8,008 nucleotides of DNA. It comes from Defluviicoccus vanus. GTDB taxonomy: Bacteria; Pseudomonadota; Alphaproteobacteria; Rhodospirillales; Defluviicoccaceae. The translations under genes were made by a program, and so were the position numbers. Of the stretch, positions 1 through 6,742 are shown one piece after another (within the stretch, counting starts at the first letter, position 1; every line of letters starts with the position of its first letter). The stretch is taken from contig NZ_CP053923.1 of assembly GCF_014672695.1 (NCBI RefSeq), positions 3,027,663 to 3,035,670 of the forward strand, written 5' to 3'. Below the pieces are notes generated by a model that saw nothing but the letters and a program-made list of their open reading frames with translations, was not told the origin of the DNA and searched no databases.

Positions 1-1290
<1,290 letters not shown>

Positions 1291-1687
1291 GGCCCGCGGG
1301 GTCCGGAGAACGGGCCCCTTTCATAGCAGACCTTCCGCCCACGGCAACCCCGTCCGCCGCGTGCCGTGGCCGGTCGGGAGTGGACGAGCGGCGGTTCGCA
1401 GGCCGTTCAGTATCGGGTTAGCTCATCCTAACCGGCTGATCTGGCAGCATGTCCGCCCGGTTGCCGGCCAACCTGTCGTCTTTTGTCGTCATCGGTCGTC
1501 AATCGGCGCCCTATTCGGCCTGCCGCGAGCGGTATGACCAGCGGGCTCAAGGAATCCATGTAGAACATAGAGCGAACGCTGCGCCGTTGTCAACGACCGG
1601 CTGCTATCCGTCGCGTCTCAGTCTCAACGCCTGCTTCCTAAGGTCCCGCCGTGATCCGACGAATTATCCCAATTTCGACCGTTCGGA

Positions 1688-1732
1688 GGTCGCTCACCTT
1701 CGCTATGCTGCTCATTGCGAAGGTGAGCGACC
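1688..1732. repeat. Perfect 16-bp inverted repeat with 13-nt spacer
   Basis: The arms are 1688-1703 (GGTCGCTCACCTTCGC) and 1717-1732 (GCGAAGGTGAGCGACC), exact reverse complements around a 13-nt loop. Neither strand has a T-run after the stem, so it is not a standard intrinsic terminator. It sits 25 bp from the larger palindrome at 1757-1849, in the gap between the leftward cassette and purL. It may be a REP-type element, an extragenic hairpin shaping the 3' end of the upstream transcript, or a dyad binding site; 16-bp arms with a 13-nt spacer are large for a simple operator. Confidence 0.8.
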
Positions 1733-1756
1733 CGGATCGTCGGTGATTGACTCCCT

Positions 1757-1849
1757 GTAGGGCAAGTCTAAAGCGAAGCGCAACCCGCCGCACACGGTGG
1801 ATGCACCAACGCATCCGGCGGGTTGCACTTCGCTTCAAACCCGTCCTAC
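1757..1849. repeat. REP/MITE-like imperfect 34-bp palindrome
   Basis: The left arm (1757-1790) and right arm (1816-1849) are reverse complements at 28 of 34 positions. The inner parts are best conserved, with AAGCGAAG and CAACCCGCCG matching their counterparts. The tip holds a nested perfect hairpin, GGATGC at 1799-1804 and GCATCC at 1811-1816. The arm style (GTAGG at the outer end, GCGAAGCGCAACCC inside) resembles dispersed extragenic palindromes I know from several proteobacteria; that is family knowledge, not a search result. Because of the symmetry both strands encode nearly the same short peptide (containing KRSATRR and RVALRF), which should not be read as a gene. It begins 14 bp beyond the stop of the 51-aa gene and could act as that operon's 3' processing signal. 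Confidence 0.75.
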
Positions 1850-1862
1850 AAAATTACTCGGG

Positions 1863-2018
1863 CTACTCGGGCGTTACCGGGAAGCCGGTTGTGGCGTGGC
1901 GCGCGATCAGCCGTTCGCGCGCATCAGGCTCGGTAAAGCCCTGGTCCAGCAGGCGCCGGAAACGCCCGTCGACGCGGTCGGCATAGGCGTCGGCTGTCTC
2001 GGGGGCAGGATCCGTCAC
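1863..2018 (-). CDS. Small hypothetical protein, 51 aa, last gene of the peptidase cassette
   Basis: This is a GTG-initiated frame (GTG at 2018-2016, TAG at 1865-1863) giving MTDPAPETADAYADRVDGRF and ending in GFPVTPE. I do not recognise a family. It is a charged, soluble peptide with an acidic N-terminus and a helical-looking, Arg/Asp/Leu-rich middle (around RRLLDQGF and DARERLIARH). It has no signal peptide or membrane segment. Only one nucleotide separates its start from the stop of the peptidase gene (TGA at 2022-2020), so translational coupling is likely; a weak GAAGAG lies just upstream inside that gene. Third codon positions are mostly G or C, like the neighbours. The position and tight spacing are the main reasons to accept it. 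It could be a small partner or regulator of the peptidase, but nothing in the sequence proves that. Confidence 0.55.
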   Translation of the reverse strand: MTDPAPETADAYADRVDGRFRRLLDQGFTEPDARERLIARHATTGFPVTPE

Positions 2019-2019
2019 T

Positions 2020-3246
2020 TCACTCTTCAGGAAGGATCAGGCCGCCGCCCCTGGCTTTGTGCTCGCGGAGTTCTTCGCGAAACACGCGGTCGGCTTCGCG
2101 CGCTGCGCGGCGGGATTGCGGCGGCGCCCATGGCGGGATACTCGCCTGAAGCGCGCTGAAATCGGCCATGAAGGCATCGAAGCATTCAGCAAACTGGGCC
2201 ATCAGCCAGACCTCTTCGGGCGTGATCGTCGTGACGGCGAGGTTCACATCGACGAAGTCATGCAGATGGGCAAGACGCGCCTTGGCGCCATTGACCATAG
2301 CCGCCGCCATGCCTCGCTGGCGCTGCGCCAGGTCGGACGCGAGCGTCAGCATCATGAGGCCGGTTCGGGCGCTGATAAAGTCCCAGAAGTTCGGGCTGAG
2401 ATCTTCGGCCAGCCCAGAGGTCGCGTGGCCGCGTCCATGTGATCAACTGGATGAGACCGCCCAGGTCGGCCTGCATCTCGCGCTCCAACGACCAGGGCAT
2501 GCTCTCGTGAAGTAGGGCGTGGGTCAGTTCGTGGCCGATCACCCAGTCAGAGCTGAGCGACCAGATCGTGCGAACCGCGGGGTCGTCGAATTCGGCGATC
2601 GAGATGATGGCGTCATTGTACCAAGCGTGCTCGTTGCGCATCGCATCGAGCAGGAAGGAGTCGACAACTGGCAGTTGCGCCGGAATCGGCATGGCCGCGA
2701 GCAGGAGCCCCTTGGCCGGCCGCCGCCAGTCGGCCATCGGCGTGGCAGCAGGGAACATGCGCTGAAAGACGGGGATGCCCCTGCATGGGCCCGGAATGCG
2801 AGCATGAGCAGGCTGATCGCATTGTCCCAGCCGAACGGCAGGACGATGAACCGCCAGTCGGCATGGCGGACGCAATGGGGTTCGGCATCCTCAATGCGCC
2901 AGCGCAGATATTGCCGCGCTGCGATGCCGGAAGCCGGCGCCTTCGCATCCTGGGGTCGCACGAGTCCGCCCAGTGCATTCAGCACCCGGCTCTGGTTGAA
3001 GGCTTCCTGCGCGAAACGGTAGGCCGTTCGATCGAGAGTCCATTCGTAGCCCGCTTCCTCGACGAGCCAGGGCTGGGCTTGCAGGTCCTTGGCAATATTG
3101 CCGAGTATCGATTCGAACGTACCGGGACTGAAGGCCATCCGCTCGAGATGATCGACGATGTCGGGCTCACGAAAGGCGGCCTCGACCTGGCCCGCATGGG
3201 CTTCCCAGTCACTGACAACCTTGTGGCGCTGCTCCGGGATCGTCAT
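2020..3246 (-). pseudogene. HExxH metallopeptidase-like gene broken by two compensating frameshifts (408 aa when restored)
   Basis: The start is the ATG at 3246, overlapping the upstream stop as ATGA. The first part reads MTIPEQRHKVVSDWEAH and continues cleanly to FRAHAG. Coding then shifts frame at the C4 run 2778-2781 (one base short) and returns to the original frame at the CCC run 2413-2415 (one base extra). As written, translation stops at 2541-2539 after 235 codons, just before the active site. The restored protein has VIGHELTHALLHE with H239, E240 and H243, followed by SLEREMQADLGG (E257, D261). That layout matches zinc metallopeptidases of gluzincin type, somewhat like M48 (HExxH then ExxxD). 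No signal peptide or clear membrane segment is seen. I cannot name the family. The C-terminus, ending GGGLILPEE, is charged and helical. The indels may be sequencing errors or genuine inactivation. Confidence 0.75.
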
Positions 3247-3911
3247 GGTGGCGACAGGGCCAGTTCGTTTGTGCCGGTGACGATGATCTTCTCGACGAGC
3301 TGGTAGCGATCCGGCCCGGCCTCCGCGACCATCCCGAGCGCAATCAGCTTGCCGAGTGCATTGGTCAGCTTGTTCCGGTTGAACCCCGCGTTGCGGTAGA
3401 CCGCTTCCACCTCGTCGAGCCCCTCGACCATCGCTTCGAGATCGACCATGCGAAAGCCGTGCTCGACGCGCGAACGTCGCCAAGCGAGATCGAGGGCGGT
3501 GGCCTCGTCGAGACCGAACGAGGATACGAACGGCTTTCCGCGGCCGACCAGCGCGAGGACGATGGCTGCGAGGGCGGCGGCGCCGGCCCATCCCGTAAGA
3601 GCGCCACTGGTGACGAGCGTGGCGATACCGCTTGTGCTACCGAGTAGCGCGCCGCCCAGGCCGAGCGATCCGAGGCGGTCGCGAGTGACGTTGCCAAGCT
3701 TGACGCTGTAGAAGCGCTGTTCCTTGAAATGCAGGAAGCCAAGGCCGGTGCGTATCTCGTCGTCGTCATCGAAGTTCGCGTTCGCGCTGGCGTTAATCGA
3801 TACCAGTTCTGCCAAAGCGGCCTCCACGGCAGCTAGCACCGCATCATCGAGATCGGTGACACTGAGTTCGGCCATCTCGATGAGTTCGATCGTCAGGTCC
3901 TGATGATCCAT
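3243..3911 (-). CDS. Membrane protein with C-terminal winged-helix-like domain, 222 aa
   Basis: The start chosen is the ATG at 3911 (MDHQDLTIELIEMAEL), five bases after a strong GGGAGGA on the minus strand. The frame stays open further upstream, but there it crosses the broken DNA of the opposite strand. Residues 1-50 form an acidic helical region ending in a run of Asp (FDDDDE). Residues 51-80 look folded and soluble. Residues 82-123 are a Gly/Ala-rich hydrophobic stretch long enough for two membrane helices (GLGGALLGSTSGIATLV, then GWAGAAALAAIVLALVG). Residues 155-210 resemble a winged helix-turn-helix (NAGFNRNKLTNALGKLIALG, then a beta-like YQLVEKIIVTG). I do not know the family. It is the first gene of the cassette and overlaps the peptidase start by 4 bp. 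A membrane-bound partner, sensor or substrate of the peptidase is a reasonable but unproved guess. Confidence 0.75.
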   Translation of the reverse strand: MDHQDLTIELIEMAELSVTDLDDAVLAAVEAALAELVSINASANANFDDDDEIRTGLGFLHFKEQRFYSVKLGNVTRDRLGSLGLGGALLGSTSGIATLVTSGALTGWAGAAALAAIVLALVGRGKPFVSSFGLDEATALDLAWRRSRVEHGFRMVDLEAMVEGLDEVEAVYRNAGFNRNKLTNALGKLIALGMVAEAGPDRYQLVEKIIVTGTNELALSPP

Positions 3912-3916
3912 CTGCG

Positions 3917-3923
3917 TCCTCCC
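3917..3923 (-). promoter_or_regulatory. Ribosome binding site GGGAGGA for the 222-aa membrane protein
   Basis: On the minus strand GGGAGGA precedes the ATG at 3911 with a 5-nt spacer. It is the best such site in the leftward cassette. It fixes the start inside a frame that could otherwise be extended by about 145 codons into DNA belonging to the opposite-strand fragments. Confidence 0.7.
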
Positions 3924-3941
3924 ACTTACCGGCAAAGATAA

Positions 3942-4166
3942 GGGGATGCCGAGGAGATTTCGAGGCTGGGCAGGCTGATCGCGCAGCCCTACAGCTTCTA
4001 TGTGGCTTATCACGCGCCGACGAAGTCGCTTCGCGTCAGCTTCGTCGAGGCGGTGCTCCGCCAATATGAGCATAGCGGCAAGAACTGGACCGAGCAGCAG
4101 ACCCTGACGATCCCATTCACCGAAGAGCTCACGGTCGAGCGTCTCGCCCGGTTGGCGGATCTTGCC
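3942..4166 (+). pseudogene. Truncated unknown gene fragment, about 75 codons
   Basis: After a TAA at 3939-3941 this frame reads GDAEEISRLGRLIAQPYSFY and on through RVSFVEAVLRQYEHSGKNWT to TVERLARLADL. Codons have the strong third-position G/C preference of a real gene. There is no ATG or preceding ribosome site at its beginning (an internal GTG at 4002 is not convincing), so the 5' end appears lost. At 4167 it runs into the left end of an IS21-like element, so the 3' end also seems cut. The frame stays open to 4280, but those last codons are insertion-sequence DNA. I do not recognise the family. It abuts the leftward cassette, whose upstream region lies over this fragment; a rearrangement near 3940 could have removed its N-terminal part. 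Confidence 0.45.
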
Positions 4167-4170
4167 TGTG

Positions 4171-4228
4171 GATCGGCGTTGAATAAGGACCCCGTATTCG
4201 GGGTGATCGGCGTCCAATCGGGCTCCCC
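4171..4228 (+). repeat. Paired direct repeats at the IS21-like left end
   Basis: Copy one (4171-4193) and copy two (4205-4228) share GATCGGCGT, then differ in the middle and rejoin at CCC. They lie 11 bp apart, ahead of the istA remnant. They fit the L1/L2-type transposase-binding repeats described for IS21-family ends. Confidence 0.55.
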
Positions 4229-4281
4229 GGGACGGAGGGTTCACATTGGCTTCCATGAGGGACATAGGAGCCGGGATTAGG

Positions 4282-4645
4282 ATGTTGGTGGTGGAGGCGA
4301 TCGCGAAGATCCGTCGGGCGTTTTTCGTCCAAGAGAAGCCGATCAAGGTGATCTGCCGCGAGCTTCGGGTGTCGCGGAAGGTTGTGCGTAAGGTGATCCG
4401 CCCAGATGATGCACGTTGGGGCGACGGAGTTTCGCTATGAGCGGGGGCTGCAGCCGTTGCCGAAGATCGGTCCCTGGCAGGATCGGCTCGACGCGCTGTT
4501 GCTGGCGAACGAGGTGAAGACGCCGCGGGAGCGTCTGACGCTGATTCGGATGTTTGAGGAGTTGCCCCGGCTGGGTTGCGCGGGGGCTATGACGCGGTTC
4601 GGCGATGGCGGAAGCCTATGTGCCGCTGAGTTTTGCGCCGGGGAC
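4282..4645 (+). pseudogene. istA: IstA transposase (IS21 family), N-terminal remnant with several frameshifts
   Basis: IstA is the IS21-family transposase that, with IstB, carries out replicative insertion. The ATG at 4282 (GGAG about 11 bp upstream) opens MLVVEAIAKIRRAFFVQEK, then ICRELRVSRKVVRKVIR, the N-terminal helix-turn-helix. Around 4400-4412 an indel ends this frame (stop 4438-4440). The next frame continues GATEFRYERGLQPLPKIGPW and ERLTLIRMFEELPRLG. A second shift in the G-run 4582-4586 gives GGYDAVRRW, and a third frame from 4608 gives AEAYVPLSFAPG, with about 10-15 residues missing before it. Homology then stops. Intact IstA is about 500 aa with a DDE catalytic core; none of that core is present here. 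This is a dead relic, recognised with high confidence from these characteristic strings. Confidence 0.85.
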
Positions 4646-4916
4646 TCGGTTATCCGCGCTTCCTAATGTCCCAATTTTCATCTCTCAGAGTGGCCGTGAG
4701 AAAGGATGTCTGCACGGATTTCGATACCGACGATAACATTGTCCCCTCTCCGCACGCTGAATTGGTCGCAAATGGCGAAACGCGTGAATTCAAGCTGCGA
4801 CACCACCCTGCTAGCATCACGTTGCTGTATTTTGCGAACCTTGTTACGTTACTCCCCATACGGGTCGTGAGACGCGGCGATGGCGGCGCGTCTCCGAGGT
4901 TGGGGGAATTCTACCG
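4646..4916. other. Unassigned DNA between the IS21 remnant and the first LprI-type gene
   Basis: This stretch is richer in A+T than its left neighbour. An 85-codon frame from the ATG at 4666 (MSQFSSLRVAVRKDV) ends exactly at 4920, overlapping the next start as ATGA. It has no ribosome site and no recognisable domain, so I do not call it a gene. A weak promoter-like pair, TTGCTG (4822-4827) and TACGTT (4845-4850) with 17-bp spacing, could serve the gene at 4917. Confidence 0.4.
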
Positions 4917-5375
4917 ATGATCGCTTACAGGATAATTGCCGGCGTGGCGCTGGCCGTCTTGCTGCTGGTTGCCATGCCCGCCATGGCGCAGACCCAGGCC
5001 GACCTCAACAACCAGGCCTGCGGCGCCTACAAGCAGGCGGACGCCAAGCTCAACGCCGTCTACAAGCAAATCCTCGCCAAATACAAATCGGACGCGGCCT
5101 TCCTCGCCAGCCTGCGCGCGGCACAGCACGCCTGGCTCGCCTTCCGCGACGCTCATCTGGCGTCCGTCTATCCGGCGACGGACAAGCAGACGGCCTACGG
5201 CTCGATCTACCCCACCTGCGCCTGCGGCGTCCTCGCCGAGCTCACCCAAGCCCGCACCGCGCAATTGCAAGTCTGGCTCAACGGCGCCGAAGAGGGCGAC
5301 ACGTGCGCGGGGAGTGTGGGGGGCGATAAGAACGGCGGACGTCAGGCGTTTGAGCAGATGGAGGGTGCGCCGTGA
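4917..5375 (+). CDS. Exported LprI/DUF1311-type protein, 152 aa
   Basis: The start is the ATG at 4917, about 10 bp after GGGGGA. Residues 1-24 are a classic signal peptide (hydrophobic GVALAVLLLVAM, then PAMA with cleavage before QTQAD), so the mature protein should be periplasmic. The body fits the lysozyme-inhibitor-LprI-like N-terminal domain (DUF1311): an early Cys (C35) in NNQACGAY, LNAVYKQIL (46-53), the family-type RAAQHAWLAFRDAH (67-80), and a later Cys pair (C101, C103) before the final helix. The usual Cys right after the RDA motif is replaced by His-Leu, and a fourth Cys lies at 130, so the disulphide pattern may differ. The C-terminal tail from residue 123 is Gly-rich. Known family members include a mycobacterial lysozyme inhibitor, but most members have no proven role. 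Codon use is G+C-rich, unlike the second LprI-type gene downstream. Confidence 0.88.
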   Translation: MIAYRIIAGVALAVLLLVAMPAMAQTQADLNNQACGAYKQADAKLNAVYKQILAKYKSDAAFLASLRAAQHAWLAFRDAHLASVYPATDKQTAYGSIYPTCACGVLAELTQARTAQLQVWLNGAEEGDTCAGSVGGDKNGGRQAFEQMEGAP

Positions 5376-5455
5376 CCCGCTAACGTGCGTCGGCGCTCGT
5401 GTGAAGTAATGGATTATGATCCACTTTACACTCTCGTAGGAGGTAATGGACATAT

Positions 5456-5485
5456 TAGACACTCAAGGATGCAAAATAATATAAC
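5456..5485 (+). promoter_or_regulatory. Sigma-70-like promoter upstream of the second LprI-type gene
   Basis: TAGACA (5456-5461, five of six to TTGACA) and TATAAC (5480-5485, five of six to TATAAT) are separated by 18 bp in locally A+T-rich DNA. A transcript would start near 5492, pass through the inverted-repeat element and enter the gene at 5705, leaving a leader of over 200 nt. This is a pattern match only. Confidence 0.4.
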
Positions 5486-5519
5486 GTTTGCTGGCATGTT
5501 AATGACTTTAGAGGATTGC

Positions 5520-5693
5520 CTTAACCCGTCTTATTCAGGAGGTTGATACCGGGTGACGCTTTTGTCAGCATTGTCAATGCGTTACGCGAAACTGACGTGT
5601 GGCAAATTTTCGCCACGGCACGGACGCTGGAAACGATTGCGTTCCATGCGGTTGGGCTTGGATGGCGGCATTCGGCGCATAAGACGGGTTAAG
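5520..5693. mobile_element. Candidate MITE: perfect 15-bp inverted ends bordered by TTAA
   Basis: 5520-5534 (CTTAACCCGTCTTAT) and 5679-5693 (ATAAGACGGGTTAAG) are exact reverse complements 144 bp apart. If the palindromic TTAA at 5521-5524 and 5689-5692 is the target duplication, the element proper is 5525-5688 (164 bp) with ends CCCGTCTTAT and ATAAGACGGG. TTAA duplications are typical of piggyBac-type elements, and the IS1380 family is considered related to them; that link is inference. Inside, one frame reads NALRETDVWQIFATARTLET and ends at a TAA within the right border, possibly a transposase remnant or chance. The element lies directly upstream of the second LprI-type gene's ribosome site. 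Confidence 0.5.
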
Positions 5694-5704
5694 AGGGGGA
5701 GTGC

Positions 5705-6400
5705 ATGCGTCCAACGGATTATAGACCGAGAGGAATCAATTGGGTTCTTCTAACTGTGTTGCTCGCATCACCGCATGTCGTCAATGCTGCGCAACCAAGC
5801 TTTGAATGCGCTCTTGCGAGGACATGGTCAGAATTGGCAATTTGCCAGGATGAAGAGCTTGCCGTCCTCGACCAAAAACTCTCTGCTCTCTACAAACTGA
5901 GCAGATCTAATGCTAACAATGATAAACGAAACAGGATCAAAGCCGATCAAGTGCAGTGGCTCCGCGATCGCGAACTATGCAAGAACAAATCTGCTCCGAA
6001 AAATTGCCTGGTCGATTTATATAATTCTCGTATTTCGCAGCTATCGTCTAACAGTGACCTTGAGCGCGCAGCAAATACTCCTGTTCCCTCCGCGCCAGTG
6101 AGCAATCTGCCAGAGAACCTGTTGAATCCGCTTCCAAGGCAGAAAAGAACACAACGAATGAGCCGGCTGCTATCGCGCTCGCACCCGGCGATGGCAAGAC
6201 GAATACAGGAAGCTCAGTCAATATACTTCATTCTGAGAAAACGGATACGCACCCTGACGCAACTCAAAGCGAAGAGCAGCGGCGGCGCAATGCCGATGCA
6301 ATGCGGGACTACGAGCGACTGCGGACATTCGGAACGACAGAGCGATTGCGGTACATCAGCGGAGCATCTTCGGATATCGCCATTGAACTGGCAAAGCTGA
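5705..6400 (+). CDS. Exported LprI/DUF1311-type protein, N-terminal part of a frameshifted gene
   Basis: The ATG at 5705 follows AAGAGGGGGAG (5691-5701), a strong ribosome site. Residues 1-28 look like a signal peptide (WVLLTVLLASPHVVNA), so export is likely. Residues 31-113 match the LprI-like domain well: PSFECALARTWSELAICQDE with C35 and C47, LDQKLSALYKL (55-65), QVQWLRDRELC with C92, and CLVDLYNSRISQL (101-113), the usual four-Cys pattern. After about residue 135 this frame turns into Arg/Ser-rich, non-protein-like sequence up to the stop at 6400. The genuine continuation is in the -1 frame (see the entry at 6109-6714). The crossover lies between 6062, after a stop in that other frame, and about 6125; a single missing base explains it. 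The real product would then be about 336 aa. Codon use is more A+T-rich than in the LprI-type gene at 4917. Confidence 0.8.
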   Translation: MRPTDYRPRGINWVLLTVLLASPHVVNAAQPSFECALARTWSELAICQDEELAVLDQKLSALYKLSRSNANNDKRNRIKADQVQWLRDRELCKNKSAPKNCLVDLYNSRISQLSSNSDLERAANTPVPSAPVSNLPENLLNPLPRQKRTQRMSRLLSRSHPAMARRIQEAQSIYFILRKRIRTLTQLKAKSSGGAMPMQCGTTSDCGHSERQSDCGTSAEHLRISPLNWQS

Positions 6401-6714
6401 CTTTAGCCAAGTCGCTTAGAACCGAATATCAGGGCGTGTTGCGGGTTCATGACGCAAGCGGCAGGAAAGCCATCGCTGACTGGCCATTGCATTTGCAGAT
6501 TATTCATGAAAATCAATTTCTGAAACCGGGATGGTTTATCGTAAGAGGCGAGCTCTCTCAAAGCCGAGATCGAGATGAAGACGATGGGCTCCCTGTAGGT
6601 ACACTCACCGCGTTCAAGGCTCTAACGTGTGAGCAAGAAGGATGTTCTTCGCCGAACGATCTCATCGCCATGGTTCGCTTCCGCCTCGGGCTTGATGACT
6701 GGAGGCCGCAATGA
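6109..6714 (+). CDS. Unrecognised C-terminal domain, probable continuation of the LprI-type gene
   Basis: From about 6109 this frame reads AREPVESASKAEKNTTNEPA, a low-complexity Ala/Glu/Thr/Asn-rich linker to about 6280. It then enters a folded-looking region: SEEQRRRNADAMRDYERLRT, SDIAIELAKLTLAKSLRTEY, QGVLRVHDASGRKAIADW, FLKPGWFIVRGEL, two Cys in TCEQEGCSS, and FRLGLDDWRPQ at the end. The linker has no start codon or ribosome site, which supports it being joined to the LprI-type N-terminus rather than starting alone. An ATG at 6301 exists but would begin inside the helical part without a ribosome site. I do not recognise the domain. If joined, it is a periplasmic LprI domain tethered by a flexible linker to a new domain of about 140 aa. 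Confidence 0.6.
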   Translation, partial: AREPVESASKAEKNTTNEPAAIALAPGDGKTNTGSSVNILHSEKTDTHPDATQSEEQRRRNADAMRDYERLRTFGTTERLRYISGASSDIAIELAKLTLAKSLRTEYQGVLRVHDASGRKAIADWPLHLQIIHENQFLKPGWFIVRGELSQSRDRDEDDGLPVGTLTAFKALTCEQEGCSSPNDLIAMVRFRLGLDDWRPQ

Positions 6715-6742
6715 CCGGTGTTCCAATGAGAGGAACTCCCCG

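Larger units (their letters stand above)
1291..1862. other. Gene-free stretch upstream of purL
   Basis: This 572-bp region lies between the purL start and the stop of the 51-aa gene; both neighbours read leftward. I see no convincing protein gene on either strand: the open frames here are shadows or are generated by the palindromes. It contains a small hairpin at 1416-1433 (GGTTAG, six-base loop, CTAACC) and the two larger palindromes annotated separately. The purL promoter should lie in 1291-1690, but I could not pick out a convincing -35/-10 pair. Confidence 0.6.
4167..4645 (+). mobile_element. Decayed IS21-family element, left end and 5' part of istA only
   Basis: The element is recognised by its IstA N-terminus (see the istA entry) and by the arrangement before it. 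The likely outer end is TGTGGATCGGCGTT at 4167; IS21-family ends commonly begin with TG. Two direct repeats follow: 4171-4193 and 4205-4228 both start GATCGGCGT and end in a C-run after a purine-rich middle. Multiple repeated transposase sites near the ends are a known IS21-family feature. Homology stops near 4645, so most of istA, all of istB and the right end are missing. Such elements are usually about 2-2.5 kb, so this is an immobile remnant. The left boundary is inferred; no target duplication can be checked because the right end is gone. Confidence 0.7.
5376..5704. other. A+T-rich intergenic stretch with promoter and small inverted-repeat element
   Basis: This stretch marks a drop in G+C between the two LprI-type genes. 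It holds a sigma-70-like promoter (5456-5485), two AGGAGG strings (5438-5443 and 5537-5542) and the inverted-repeat element at 5520-5693. Short frames after the AGGAGG strings (12 codons from 5446; 66 codons from the GTG at 5553) have no recognisable content. The 66-codon frame overlaps the next gene's start, and I do not call either as a gene. Confidence 0.5.

Noticed and set aside
1632..1646. Near match to 4659-4673 (GCTTCCTAA, one base, GTCCC)
   Set aside because: A 15-bp match with one mismatch is expected by chance in a window of this size.
1638..1986. Similar short peptides (KRSATRR ... RVALRF) on both strands
   Set aside because: They arise because the 34-bp palindrome reads nearly the same on each strand; not genes.
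2059..3306. Several plus-strand frames of 115-173 codons
   Set aside because: They are antisense shadows of the peptidase gene with shadow-type composition.
4666..4920. 85-codon frame ending in an ATGA overlap with the LprI-type gene
   Set aside because: It has no ribosome site and no recognisable domain, and it starts at the broken edge of the IS21 relic; the overlap is probably chance.
5446..5484. 12-codon leader-like frame after AGGAGG
   Set aside because: Only 2 nt separate AGGAGG from the ATG, too close for good initiation, and the peptide has no attenuation-type residue run.
5553..5753. 66-codon GTG frame after a perfect AGGAGG
   Set aside because: It lies mostly inside the inverted-repeat element, overlaps the better-supported start at 5705 and has an Arg-rich, featureless product.
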